A stretch of DNA of 64,000 nt from the NCBI GenBank assembly GCA_964594075.1, contig CAZQKW010000005.1:1-64000 (forward strand), read 5' to 3'. The translations under genes were made by a program, and so were the position numbers. Below are positions 35,301 through 43,923 of this stretch, one piece after another. Under the pieces are notes generated by a model. The model was not told the origin of the DNA, searched no databases, and saw nothing but the letters and a program-made list of their open reading frames with translations. Source of the stretch: CAZQKW01 sp964594075 (GTDB lineage: Bacteria; Desulfobacterota; WTBG01; CAIYCZ01). Position 1 is the stretch's first letter. Each line of letters begins with the position of its first letter.

Positions 35301-37088
35301 CTAAGCAATAGCTCTGAACGGGCAGGTACTAATACAGGTCTTGCATTTCGTGCAAATCTGTTTGTCAATAAAAGCCACCTGCCCTTTCTCCCAGCGAATG
35401 GCAAACACCGGACATGCCTTAGCACATTTGCCGCATTTTTTACACAGGTCGGCTACCACCTCAAACCGGATTAAATCGGTGCAGGAGACGGCGGGACACC
35501 TTCGTTCTTTAATGTGGGCGTCATATTCGTCTCTGAAATAGCGAATGGTGGTGAGAACCGGATTGGGGGCCGTCTGGCCGAGGCCGCAGAGGGACGCATT
35601 TTTGATGGTAACCGACAGGTCTTCCAGTGTTTCCACGTCTCCCTCTTTTCCTTTCCCGGCGCAGATATCGGTTAAGATATCCAGCATGACTTTAGTGCCA
35701 ATCCTGCACGGCGTGCACTTGCCGCATGACTCATCCTGTGTGAACTCGAGGAAAAATTTAGCAATATTAACCATACAGGAGGTCTCGTCAATAACCACCA
35801 TGCCGCCGGAGCCCATGATCGCGCCGGTCTTGGTAATAGATTCATAATCAACCGGCGTATCCATAAGGCTCTCGGGGATGCAGCCGCCCGAGGGTCCGCC
35901 CATCTGAACGGCCTTTAATTTTCTCTTATTGGGAATGCCGCCCCCGATATCGTAAATAATGCTGCGCAGGGTAGTGCCCATGGGAACCTCGACCAGCCCG
36001 ATATTATTGACGGCGCCGGTGAGGGCAAACACCTTGGTTCCCTTGCTGCCTTCAGTTCCCAGACTGTTAAACCATGCCGCGCCGTTAAGAATAATGGGCG
36101 GAACATTTGCATAGGTCTCAACGTTGTTGAGAATTGTCGGCTTTTTCCACAGGCCCTTGTGGGCGGGAAAAGGCGGTCGGGGGCGGGGCATGCCCCGCTT
36201 GCCTTCTATAGAGGTCATGAGCGCGGTCTCTTCGCCGCAGACAAACGCCCCCGCGCCCTGATAAATCTCAATATCAAAATCAAACCCTGAATCTAAAATG
36301 TTAGTTCCCAGCAGCCCGTATTCGCGCGCCTGCTGAATTGCTATTTTTAACCGCTGCACCGCGAGCGGATATTCGGCGCGGACATAAATATAGCCCTGAT
36401 GCGCTCCTATCGCCTTGGCTGCAATGGTCATCCCCTCCAGCACCACATGGGGGTCGGCTTCAAGGATGCTGCGATCCATGAATGCGCCGGGGTCGCCCTC
36501 ATCGCCGTTACAGAGCACATATTTGACCGAACCCTGGGCGCCCGCAGCAAATTCCCATTTGAGTCCTGTCGCAAATCCCGCACCGCCCCGGCCTCTCAGT
36601 CCCGAAAGTTTGATTTCCCGAATAATATCTGAGGGCGTCATCTCCTGCAATGCTTTGCCAAGTGCCAAATAGCCGTCCCGGGAGATGTATTCCTCTATCT
36701 TTTCCGCATCAATAATGCCCCGGTTTCTCAGTGCGCGGAGAACCTGCAACCCGAAAAACGGGATGTCTTTCATGGCCGGTACCATTTCTTTCTTTACCGG
36801 CTCTTTATACATGAGGCGTTGGACGGGTCGGCCTTTGAGAAAATGTTCTTCCACCAGAAACGGCATGTCTTCTGCCGTGAGTTTTTGATAAAATATGCCG
36901 TCAGGATAGACCACCATAACCGGCCCGGCAGCGCAAAACCCGTTGCACCCGGTGGTAACCACCTGGATTTCGTCCTGCAGGTTGCGCTTAATGAGTTCCT
37001 GTTCAAGCGCTTTTTTTACCCGCAGGGAACCGCTGGCAACACACCCGGTTCCAGCGCATATTAAAACATGCGATCTAAAAATTTTCAC
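35301..37088 (-). CDS. nuoF: NuoF with extra N- and C-terminal iron-sulfur domains (HndC/HydB-like)
   Basis: 595 residues, about 150 longer than enteric NuoF. An N-terminal thioredoxin-like 2Fe-2S domain has Cys11, 16, 48 and 52; the central part binds FMN and NADH (GLRGRGGAGFATGLKWEFA) and the N3 cluster (ESCGKCTPCRIGT); a C-terminal 2[4Fe-4S] ferredoxin domain has Cys549, 552, 555, 559 and Cys579, 582, 585, 589. This layout is typical of the NADH-binding subunits of electron-bifurcating [FeFe] hydrogenases (HydB, HndC). Here it sits in a complex I operon, next to nuoG. Confidence 0.94.
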   Translation of the reverse strand: MKIFRSHVLICAGTGCVASGSLRVKKALEQELIKRNLQDEIQVVTTGCNGFCAAGPVMVVYPDGIFYQKLTAEDMPFLVEEHFLKGRPVQRLMYKEPVKKEMVPAMKDIPFFGLQVLRALRNRGIIDAEKIEEYISRDGYLALGKALQEMTPSDIIREIKLSGLRGRGGAGFATGLKWEFAAGAQGSVKYVLCNGDEGDPGAFMDRSILEADPHVVLEGMTIAAKAIGAHQGYIYVRAEYPLAVQRLKIAIQQAREYGLLGTNILDSGFDFDIEIYQGAGAFVCGEETALMTSIEGKRGMPRPRPPFPAHKGLWKKPTILNNVETYANVPPIILNGAAWFNSLGTEGSKGTKVFALTGAVNNIGLVEVPMGTTLRSIIYDIGGGIPNKRKLKAVQMGGPSGGCIPESLMDTPVDYESITKTGAIMGSGGMVVIDETSCMVNIAKFFLEFTQDESCGKCTPCRIGTKVMLDILTDICAGKGKEGDVETLEDLSVTIKNASLCGLGQTAPNPVLTTIRYFRDEYDAHIKERRCPAVSCTDLIRFEVVADLCKKCGKCAKACPVFAIRWEKGQVAFIDKQICTKCKTCISTCPFRAIA

Positions 37089-37106
37089 AATCCACCCGGT
37101 TCACTG

Positions 37107-37490
37107 TTAAAAACTTGTTTCATGCCCGATGGCAAGTGCGTATGATTCTACGATGGCGCCACCCAGCACATGCTGGGCAAATATCTGGTGAGCCTTCTCT
37201 TCGTTCAAATCGCAATACTTTACCGGCGGCTGTCCCAGCAGTTCGACGGTCGCCATGGGCTCGCGGCTGCACAATCCTGCGCACCCGGAGGTGGTGAGAA
37301 TAATGTCGCCGGTCTTGCTGTGCTCTATGTCCTGCATAAACGCCGTCATTATTTTCCGCGCGCCTGAAGCAATACCGCAGGTTCCCATATGCACGGTAAT
37401 TTTAGCCCGATACCCTCCTTCGCGCAGCGCCGTGCTGCGCATTTGGGTCTCTTTGATTTTTTTCAGGTCGTCCAATGTTAGTTTTGGCAT
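37107..37490 (-). CDS. Thioredoxin-like [2Fe-2S] protein (HndB-like)
   Basis: 127 residues. An N-terminal helix rich in Lys is followed by a thioredoxin-like 2Fe-2S domain: HMGTCGIASGARKIM with Cys38, then LTTSGCAGLCSREP with Cys70 and Cys74. It matches HndB of NADP-reducing hydrogenases and similar small ferredoxins. The gene lies between nuoE and nuoF, exactly where hndB lies between hndA and hndC, and is absent from ordinary complex I operons. Confidence 0.88.
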   Translation of the reverse strand: MPKLTLDDLKKIKETQMRSTALREGGYRAKITVHMGTCGIASGARKIMTAFMQDIEHSKTGDIILTTSGCAGLCSREPMATVELLGQPPVKYCDLNEEKAHQIFAQHVLGGAIVESYALAIGHETSF

Positions 37491-37510
37491 GCCCCGTTCT
37501 CCTCTCGGTA

Positions 37511-38041
37511 TTATTCATAGTTTTTGAGGATTTCTACCGATTTTACCGGGTCTAACAGGCCATACGTGTCTTCGCCGATAACCGCAACCGGGGCCAGCCC
37601 GCAGGCCCCTAAACAACGCACTCCTTCAAGGGAAAATTTCGCGTCTGCAGTAACGCCGCCAACGGGTATTTTGAGCCGCTCGCTCAACCGCTCTAAAATT
37701 TCCTCAGATCGTTTCACATAACAGGCGGTCCCCAGACATACTCTGATGACGTATTTGCCGCGCGGTTTCATGGTAAAAAAGGAATAAAACGAAACCACCC
37801 CGTAGATCATGCTGGGCGAAATATCCATCCCCTGTGCAATACGCCGCTGCACCGGTGCCGGCAGGAACCCGCAGATCTCCTGAGCCCGCTGCAGCAGCGG
37901 AATAAGCGCTCCGGGTTTGCCCCGATACTCGGCAATTGCCTGATCAAGAGCTTCCAGCATTGCCGGGGTAATCAACCGGGTGTACGCATCCTCGGAAAGC
38001 GCTGTATCCTGCGCGTGTCTGTTTTGCTGTTGCGCTTTCAT
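37511..38041 (-). CDS. nuoE: NADH-quinone oxidoreductase subunit E (HndA/HydC-like 2Fe-2S)
   Basis: 176 residues. Helical N-terminal part, then thioredoxin-like domain with the four 2Fe-2S ligands Cys102, Cys107, Cys143 and Cys147 (CLGTAC...CLGAC). It carries the N1a-type cluster beside NuoF. The start ATG overlaps the stop of the upstream ATPase gene (ATGA), so translation of the sensory module and the NADH module is coupled. Confidence 0.95.
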   Translation of the reverse strand: MKAQQQNRHAQDTALSEDAYTRLITPAMLEALDQAIAEYRGKPGALIPLLQRAQEICGFLPAPVQRRIAQGMDISPSMIYGVVSFYSFFTMKPRGKYVIRVCLGTACYVKRSEEILERLSERLKIPVGGVTADAKFSLEGVRCLGACGLAPVAVIGEDTYGLLDPVKSVEILKNYE

Positions 38042-38583
38042 GAAACTCCTATCGTGCCGAGCGTTTCCGCCAAGTTTTTTTTGATGAGCCGGAGAACCTC
38101 GGGATTATTAATCGGGATGCCTTCCAGCTCATGTTTCCATTCAGCGGTGTCAAAATGAACGGTTTGGTTGTTGCGCGTATGCGTATAAGAAAAATCAATG
38201 GACGGGTTGCCGGCAATCAGCGTCAGCAGCGTTTGAGATATAGTGCCCAAGGGCTTCCGGTCTATATGGCTGTATTGAAACGTTGCGCGCACGGTTGTTC
38301 CTTTGCCCGGTTCCGATGTAATGGAGACCTCGCCGCCACTCTCTTGGGCTGCCTGTTCCAGCAGCGGAATGCCCAATCCTACCCGCGAGGTCTTTTTTGT
38401 GGTGGTAAACGGATCGGTAACCCTGTTTTTGAGGTTCTCTGACATTCCGACACCGTCATCTTTTATCTCAACGACCAGCACGTCGCGGGCAGCGTCTTCG
38501 GTTATGGTAATCCACACATGCTGCGCTGCTGCCCGAATGGCATTCTCAACGATATCTAAGATATGCAATGACAAATCTTCCAC
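38038..38583 (-). CDS. Small GHKL ATPase (histidine-kinase-like ATP-binding protein)
   Basis: 181 residues from GTG at 38583. It is a bare HATPase_c domain: N box ILDIVENAIRAAA near 8-20, G1 DDGVGMSE and G2 TSRVGLGIPLLEQAA, with no dimerisation or phospho-acceptor domain. A C-terminal 70-residue extension of unknown function follows. Such proteins accompany [FeFe]-hydrogenase genes in clostridia and Thermotogae. Here it ends the six-gene insert and overlaps nuoE by four bases. Confidence 0.85.
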   Translation of the reverse strand: MEDLSLHILDIVENAIRAAAQHVWITITEDAARDVLVVEIKDDGVGMSENLKNRVTDPFTTTKKTSRVGLGIPLLEQAAQESGGEVSITSEPGKGTTVRATFQYSHIDRKPLGTISQTLLTLIAGNPSIDFSYTHTRNNQTVHFDTAEWKHELEGIPINNPEVLRLIKKNLAETLGTIGVS

Positions 38584-38592
38584 GCTGGCCGG

Positions 38593-39336
38593 TTATAACA
38601 AGACGCTTCGTCCCTGCTCGCCGCGAAGCGCCCACTGTAATTCTTGCAGCGACGGTTGGTGAATAAAAAATCGCGTCGTTCTGGCGCCAATGTCCCCCAG
38701 TGTATGGGCGTCGGATGCGGTGATGATTGGATACCGCAGCGCCGGACCGAATCGGCTGGCGGCTTCCGTTGCCGTTATGTGCGCCGATATTTCCACAGCG
38801 TCCAGATCCAGCGATTCAGGAATCATACCCAGCTGGCTGATCAGACTGAATGATTCCCGATCAATGTGTGATGCGATCACCAGCCCGTTAAGGCTGCGCG
38901 CTTTTGCTATTAGCTGCTCAATGGGCAAGTCCGTTGCGCTGATCAGCAAGCGCCGATTAAAATAGAGAATTTCATCATCTCTGTTGACGACCGGCTGGTA
39001 ACCGAAAACATCCGGGTTGTTTGCTGCGTCGGGCAAGTGGTTGTACACATACCCTTGAAAAATGAGTGCCTCTTCCGTGTGTTCGAACAAAACCAGCAGA
39101 TGTATTTCTTCCGCTGAATTGACCTCCATCCCGGCAAGCACCCAGATGCCAGCTTCTGCGCCCAGTCTTGCAGCACAGACCACATGTTCGGCTGAATTGT
39201 GGTCAGTGATGCCGATGATGTCAAGTTTTTTTTCTTTGCTTTGCAGAATTATTGCGCGCGGTGAATTATCCAGATCCGCACACGGCGACAGACAGGTATG
39301 AATGTGCAGATCTGCCCGATACTCACGCACCATCAA
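38593..39336 (-). CDS. PHP-domain metal-dependent phosphoesterase
   Basis: 247 residues. The PHP motif DLHIHTCLSPCAD starts the protein (His11, His13), followed by GITDHNSAEH and later VIASHIDRESF and ITASDAHTLGDIG, so all four metal-binding motifs are present. TrpH-like members hydrolyse phosphorylated nucleotides; the substrate here is unknown. The start overlaps the DRTGG gene by four bases. Its fixed company with DRTGG, GHKL and HydS-like genes suggests a signalling role. Confidence 0.87.
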   Translation of the reverse strand: MMVREYRADLHIHTCLSPCADLDNSPRAIILQSKEKKLDIIGITDHNSAEHVVCAARLGAEAGIWVLAGMEVNSAEEIHLLVLFEHTEEALIFQGYVYNHLPDAANNPDVFGYQPVVNRDDEILYFNRRLLISATDLPIEQLIAKARSLNGLVIASHIDRESFSLISQLGMIPESLDLDAVEISAHITATEAASRFGPALRYPIITASDAHTLGDIGARTTRFFIHQPSLQELQWALRGEQGRSVLL

Positions 39337-39677
39337 GAATATCCCCTGATGCCTAACGCATACAGGCTGCCCACCGTATCAAAGGCACTGCCAGTGGTTC
39401 TGAGCAAACATACCTGTTCCCGGCGGGCTTTTTCAACTGTATCCGGTTCCGGCATTCTTCCCTGAACAATAATGATGCCGGCAAGTTCTTTCAAGACCGC
39501 AACCGCGACGATATTTTGATGTATCTGCAGCGTGACCCACAGAGCGCCTGGTTTAGCATGGGCCATGACATCGCTCAACAGGTCGGCGACATAGCCGCCG
39601 GTGACATCATTATCAGGCTGTGCCGACGGGGTTACAAGTTCCAAATCCAAGGCTTTTATAATCTGCTGAAGCGTCAT
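39333..39677 (-). CDS. DRTGG-domain protein, second copy
   Basis: 114 residues from ATG at 39677, which overlaps the stop of the HydS-like gene (ATGA); the longer frame is not needed. The core VTGGYVADLLSDVMAHAKPGALWVTLQIHQNIVAVAVLKELAGIIIVQG matches the DRTGG fold found next to CBS or phosphotransacetylase domains. The other copy at 41414 shares the ADLLSDV motif and length. A ligand-binding (perhaps adenosine nucleotide) role is inferred from the family. Confidence 0.8.
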   Translation of the reverse strand: MTLQQIIKALDLELVTPSAQPDNDVTGGYVADLLSDVMAHAKPGALWVTLQIHQNIVAVAVLKELAGIIIVQGRMPEPDTVEKARREQVCLLRTTGSAFDTVGSLYALGIRGYS

Positions 39678-40945
39678 GAGGCAAGCGCGCGGGCTTTTCG
39701 CACCAGGCACTCATCAATGGTTGCCTGCTGCAGCACGACATCCTCGGCAAAACTTTTACAGGAAGGAGCGCCGCATGCCCCACAATCAATGCCCGGTAGA
39801 ATTTTCAGCATGTCTTCGCGTTCTTTTATTTTTTGTAAAGCCGTCTGCGGGTCCCGATCAAGCATATCAATTGAATTGCTTTGCAGGCGAATGTCACAGT
39901 ATAAGCTTTCGCTTTCCAAAAACTGTTCCAGGTCTTCCGGGCTGACCCTGATATCCTTGCCAAATTTGCGAATCAAGCGCACGATTTTATTGCGGGCAAG
40001 ATACTGGTTCTCTACCGTAAACAACCCCCCGATGCAGCCGCCGGTGCAGGCGCGCAGTTCCAGATATTGTATGCCTTTGAGTTTTTCATCTTCTATATCT
40101 TCCAGCACCTCTATGACATTAAAAATGCCGTCAACCGCAAGGCTGGTTTCAGGATCCAGCCCCCTGATTTCACCGCCAATCATGCTAAAGCTGATGCCGA
40201 TACCGCCGGAGCGGTGCAGGTTTTTTTCTGCGGCGTTTTTCGACCCTAATGCCTTGAGCAGCGGGCCGTAAATATCGGCAAGAGAAATCGCTGCGTCAAG
40301 ATAGGACTTCTGCTTGCATTGCGGCTGGTTGATGGCAATCATTTTTGCCGGACAGGGCGTAATGTAAGTTGCCTGTATTTCCTCCTCCCGCAGCCCCAGT
40401 TCCCGCCCGCGCTGTTTTTTAACGTGCATGGCTGCCAGCCCGCGGCTGCTTTCCATGGGGAACAGCAGCGGCAGCAGGTGCGGAAATTTAAATTGTATCA
40501 GCCGCACCACCACCGGACACATCGAAGATAGGGTGAGTTCGGCGTGAGGGCGCTGCGACAGGTAGTGTTTAATAAGCTGGTTATAAAGCTCGCAAATATA
40601 TGCAACATCATAGGCTTCGTCAAAGCCCACCCGCACCAGCGCATGCAGAATATCATTAGGCAAAACATCTTTGCCAAATTGGCTGTATAACACCGGGGAT
40701 GGCAGGGCAATTTTATATTTAAACTGCATGTTTCGTACTATGGCGACCGTATCGGTTACGCCGGTGCGCGCGCCGGTTGTGCACACGCTAACACATTTCC
40801 CGCAATCAATACATCGTGCTTCGTTAATGGTAGCAACGCGATTGCGAACCCGAATAGCTTCGGTGGGACAAACCCGCATGCATTTTAAGCATCCGGTGCA
40901 TTTTTCTTGCTGAATGGCGATAGAATGGAAATAACTGGTCACCAT
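39674..40945 (-). CDS. Sensor-type [FeFe]-hydrogenase-like protein with ferredoxin and Fes domains
   Basis: 423 residues. Two N-terminal 4Fe-4S motifs (Cys16, 19, 22, 26; Cys45, 48, 51, 55), then an H-cluster domain: L1 SSMCP (Cys143), L2 TPCPAKM (Cys198), L3 RACTGGCIGG (Cys300, Cys304). All four H-cluster cysteines are kept, but the proton-transfer cysteine of L1 (TSCCP in catalytic enzymes) is Met142. A C-terminal Fes-type 4Fe-4S domain follows (Cys388, 391, 396, 413). Replacement of that cysteine and the Fes tail are typical of HydS-like sensory hydrogenases, so H2 or redox sensing is more likely than H2 turnover. It lies in a six-gene insert inside the nuo operon. Confidence 0.88.
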   Translation of the reverse strand: MVTSYFHSIAIQQEKCTGCLKCMRVCPTEAIRVRNRVATINEARCIDCGKCVSVCTTGARTGVTDTVAIVRNMQFKYKIALPSPVLYSQFGKDVLPNDILHALVRVGFDEAYDVAYICELYNQLIKHYLSQRPHAELTLSSMCPVVVRLIQFKFPHLLPLLFPMESSRGLAAMHVKKQRGRELGLREEEIQATYITPCPAKMIAINQPQCKQKSYLDAAISLADIYGPLLKALGSKNAAEKNLHRSGGIGISFSMIGGEIRGLDPETSLAVDGIFNVIEVLEDIEDEKLKGIQYLELRACTGGCIGGLFTVENQYLARNKIVRLIRKFGKDIRVSPEDLEQFLESESLYCDIRLQSNSIDMLDRDPQTALQKIKEREDMLKILPGIDCGACGAPSCKSFAEDVVLQQATIDECLVRKARALAS

Positions 40946-40947
40946 AA

Positions 40948-41421
40948 TTACTGCATCTCGGTTGTGCCGCGCAGTTTTATTTCGATAACCATTTCCAGGC
41001 GCGTGCCTTCGCCCGTCGTTGATTCAATAAGCAACCGGTCTACATTCTTTTTTATATTGGGTAGCCCCATGCCGGCGCCAAAACCCATCTCGCGAATCTC
41101 TTCGGTTGCCGTTGAAAATCCCTCCTGCATTGCCAGCTCAATATCGGCAATGCCAGACCCGCAATCTTCCGCCACGATTCTTAATTCATCTGGCGTTATC
41201 GTCAGATGCACCGTGCCGTGGTCTGCGTAACAGACCACGTTTATTTCCGCCTCAAACGAGGCAATAGCGGCGCGCCGGATAATCTGGGGGTCCATGCCGA
41301 TTTCTTTAAGGACTTTTTTTATGGTGCTTGAAACCTCTCCGGCGCGTATGAAATCTCCCCCTTGGATAGTAAAGGTTTTTTCAAGCACACCCGCTTTATC
41401 AGAACCGGCGGTATTATGCAC
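40948..41421 (-). CDS. Anti-sigma-factor-like serine kinase (RsbW/SpoIIAB type)
   Basis: 157 residues from GTG at 41421, overlapping the upstream DRTGG stop by eight bases; AGAGGG lies upstream. A short HATPase_c domain shows the N box ASFEAEINVVCYADHG, G1 EDCGSGI and G2 GFGAGMGLPNIKKNVD, the RsbW pattern. In clostridial hydrogenase loci the same gene is called an anti-sigma regulatory factor. No sigma or anti-anti-sigma partner is in the window. Confidence 0.83.
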   Translation of the reverse strand: MHNTAGSDKAGVLEKTFTIQGGDFIRAGEVSSTIKKVLKEIGMDPQIIRRAAIASFEAEINVVCYADHGTVHLTITPDELRIVAEDCGSGIADIELAMQEGFSTATEEIREMGFGAGMGLPNIKKNVDRLLIESTTGEGTRLEMVIEIKLRGTTEMQ

Positions 41422-41770
41422 ATTCAATACACCCTCTGACCCCCCGTTGATACAGCCGTCCGCAGGTCTCAAACATAATATATCGGGTGGTAAGCATGGG
41501 AATGTGCTTGCTCCGGGCAAGCGTAATGGTTTCCGCGTCGGGTCTTTTCCCGCGCACAAAAACAATCCCGCACAGCTCCAGCATCTCAACCGTTCTTACC
41601 ACCTGCTGGTTCGTAATGCCGGTTATCAACAACGTACGTTCCTTTGCATACGCCAAAACATCGCTTAATAAATCTGCGGCAAATGCCTTGTCAATCTGGG
41701 TCGAGTCCAGCAGCTCGTCGCCGCAGAGCACCTCGCCGTGCAACAGGTCTTTAACTTCGTTAAGCGTCAT
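41414..41770 (-). CDS. DRTGG-domain protein, first copy
   Basis: 118 residues. FAADLLSDVLAYAKERTLLITGITNQQVVRTVEMLELCGIVFVRGK is the DRTGG-type core; the C-terminus has IPMLTTRYIMFETCGRLYQRGVRG, typical of the hydrogenase-associated version. It is the first gene of the insert after nuoD (33-base gap) and overlaps the RsbW-like gene. Members are sometimes misnamed HPr serine kinase from the shared domain. Confidence 0.82.
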   Translation of the reverse strand: MTLNEVKDLLHGEVLCGDELLDSTQIDKAFAADLLSDVLAYAKERTLLITGITNQQVVRTVEMLELCGIVFVRGKRPDAETITLARSKHIPMLTTRYIMFETCGRLYQRGVRGCIECA

Positions 41771-41803
41771 ATCTCGACCATCCTGTTTTTCTTGAGCTGG
41801 CAG

Positions 41804-43006
41804 CTACCGGTCAACTTCTCCCAGCACGATATCAATACTGCCAATAATTGCGACGATATCTGCAATCATTTGTCCCTGCGCCATTTTGCACAAAGACTCA
41901 AGATTGACAAAGCTCGGGGTCCGTACCTTCAGGCGATACGGACGAGCGCTTCCGTTGCTTCTAATATAATAGCCTAATTCGCCCCGCGGGGACTCAACGG
42001 CGACATACACCTCGCCGGCGGGAACAGAAAACCCTTCCACCATAAGCTTAAAATGATGAATCAACCCTTCGATGGTGGTTAAAACCTGTTCTTTTTCCGG
42101 CGGGACAATTTTGGGATCCTGTGCTTTAACCGGACCTCCCGGCATTACTGCTAAAACCTGATTGCAAATCCGCGCCGCTTGCCGCATCTCTTCTATCCGC
42201 ACCAGATAGCGATCGTATACATCGCCGCGGGTTCCCACCGGCACCGTAAACTCAAACCGGTCATACCCGCTATACGGCATGTTTTTCCGCAGGTCCCAGT
42301 TGACGCCGCTGGCGCGCAGGCTGGGACCGCTTAACCCGAGTGCGACCGCGTCTTGGGCGCTAATGATGCCGACCCCCTGGGTGCGTTGTTTCCAGATCGG
42401 ATTTTTTGTGAGCAGCCCTTCATAAATGTCCACCTTTTCGGGGAAGGATGCCAGAAACGCTGCCGCACGCCGCAAGAAGCTTTGCGGCACATCGGCGGCA
42501 AGTCCGCCGACCCGGAAATAGGCCATGTGCATTCGCGCCCCCCAGACTTCTTCAAACATATCCAGAATGTCTTCGCGCTCGCGAAACATATACAGCAGTG
42601 GACTCATGGCGCCGATATCAAGCGCATGGGTGCCCAGCCAGATTAAATGGCTTTGAATACGGGTCAGCTCGCACAGCAACACCCGCAGCATTTGCGCTCG
42701 CTCCGGCACGGATATTCCTAACAGCTTTTCTACCGCCAGCACATATCCCAGGTTGTTAATCAGCGGCGAACAATAATCCATGCGGTCCACCAGGGGAATG
42801 ATTTGGTTATAGGTCATGTGCTCGGCGAGTTTTTCCAGGCCGCGGTGCAGATGACCAATGACCGGTGTGGCTTTGACTATAATTTCTCCGTCAAGTTCCA
42901 AGATGACCCGTAACACACCATGGGTAGACGGGTGTTGAGGCCCCATGTTCAAAACAAGGTGCTCACCGTTGTCGCGCTCTGTCTGAACTTGAACATTTAC
43001 CGGCAT
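41804..43006 (-). CDS. nuoD: NADH-quinone oxidoreductase subunit D
   Basis: 400 residues, the 49-kDa quinone-site subunit. LNMGPQHPSTHGVLRVILELDGE near the start carries the conserved quinone-site His, and the family blocks IGHLHRGLEKLAEHMTYNQIIPLVDRMDYCSP and GSARPYRLKVRTPSFVNLESL are intact. It overlaps nuoC by ten bases. Separate nuoC and nuoD genes (no fusion) are ancestral. After it the operon is interrupted by the sensory insert. Confidence 0.97.
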   Translation of the reverse strand: MPVNVQVQTERDNGEHLVLNMGPQHPSTHGVLRVILELDGEIIVKATPVIGHLHRGLEKLAEHMTYNQIIPLVDRMDYCSPLINNLGYVLAVEKLLGISVPERAQMLRVLLCELTRIQSHLIWLGTHALDIGAMSPLLYMFREREDILDMFEEVWGARMHMAYFRVGGLAADVPQSFLRRAAAFLASFPEKVDIYEGLLTKNPIWKQRTQGVGIISAQDAVALGLSGPSLRASGVNWDLRKNMPYSGYDRFEFTVPVGTRGDVYDRYLVRIEEMRQAARICNQVLAVMPGGPVKAQDPKIVPPEKEQVLTTIEGLIHHFKLMVEGFSVPAGEVYVAVESPRGELGYYIRSNGSARPYRLKVRTPSFVNLESLCKMAQGQMIADIVAIIGSIDIVLGEVDR

Positions 43007-43443
43007 GGGTGCTCCCCCTTAAGCGGATAATCTTTTCTCAGCGGATATCCGACAAACCCGTCCGGGGTAAGCAGGCGTTTCAGGTTGGGATGACCATCAA
43101 AGGAAATACCCAGCAGGTCATATGCTTCCCGTTCAGGCCAGTCCGCGGCAGGCCATATGGAAACAACGGACGGCGCCACGCTTGATTCGTTGATGCGGAT
43201 TTTCACCCGCAGCCTTTTCTGATGCTGCATACTTAACAGATGATACACCACTTCAAACTGGCCATTTTCACAATCTATTCCCGTGAGGTCTGACAAAAAT
43301 ACAAATTTAAAAACCTCTTCATCGCGCAGCCGCGCTGCAATATCCAAAAGGTCCTCTGGCCGCACCTCTATCGTAATTTCTCCATATGCTTCCTGGATAT
43401 CCAGCAGTTTTTCGCCAAAATTCTGTCTTAATGCGTCATTCAT
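42997..43443 (-). CDS. nuoC: NADH-quinone oxidoreductase subunit C
   Basis: 148 residues, the 30-kDa subunit. Signature at the C-terminal half: WPAADWPEREAYDLLGISFDGHPNLKRLLTPDGFVGYPLRKDYPLKGE. It forms part of the Q module with NuoB, NuoD and NuoI. Four bases separate it from nuoB and it overlaps nuoD. Confidence 0.96.
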   Translation of the reverse strand: MNDALRQNFGEKLLDIQEAYGEITIEVRPEDLLDIAARLRDEEVFKFVFLSDLTGIDCENGQFEVVYHLLSMQHQKRLRVKIRINESSVAPSVVSIWPAADWPEREAYDLLGISFDGHPNLKRLLTPDGFVGYPLRKDYPLKGEHPCR

Positions 43444-43446
43444 GCC

Positions 43447-43923
43447 TCACGCTCTCCGCACTGTGTCGCGCTCTATTTTTTCCTGCAGCTTCATAATGCC
43501 CCACAGCAGCGCTTCAGGCCGCGGTGGACATCCTGGTATATATACGTCAACCGGTATCAATTGATCTACTCCCTGCACCACTGCGTAGGTATTAAACATG
43601 CCGCCGCTTGCGGCACACGCACCCATGGCAATGACCCATTTGGGGTTAGGCATTTGGTCATAAATACGCTTAACGACGGGCGCCATTTTTTTGGTAACAG
43701 TGCCAGCCACAATCATTAAATCAGCCTGGCGCGGCGATGCTCTGAATACTTCTGAACCAAAGCGGGCAATGTCATAACGCGAGGCTGCAGCCGCCATCAT
43801 TTCAATGGCGCAACAGGCAAGGCCAAACGTGGCAGGCCAGAGACTGCTTTTACGAGCCCAGTTAACAACTTTATCTAAGCTGGCGGTCAGAATATTGTCG
43901 CCTACATATTCTTCGATCCCCAT
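43447..43923 (-). CDS. nuoB: NADH-quinone oxidoreductase subunit B
   Basis: 158 residues. The four N2-cluster cysteines are present: Cys37 and Cys38 (LACCAIE), Cys103 (MGACAAS) and Cys132 (PGCPPRPE). N2 passes electrons to quinone. The start lies 22 bases inside nuoA, indicating coupled translation. Confidence 0.97.
   Translation of the reverse strand: MGIEEYVGDNILTASLDKVVNWARKSSLWPATFGLACCAIEMMAAAASRYDIARFGSEVFRASPRQADLMIVAGTVTKKMAPVVKRIYDQMPNPKWVIAMGACAASGGMFNTYAVVQGVDQLIPVDVYIPGCPPRPEALLWGIMKLQEKIERDTVRRA

Noticed and set aside
39674..40945. Catalytic H2-evolving hydrogenase
   Set aside because: The L1 motif lacks the proton-transfer cysteine and the gene neighbours are regulatory.
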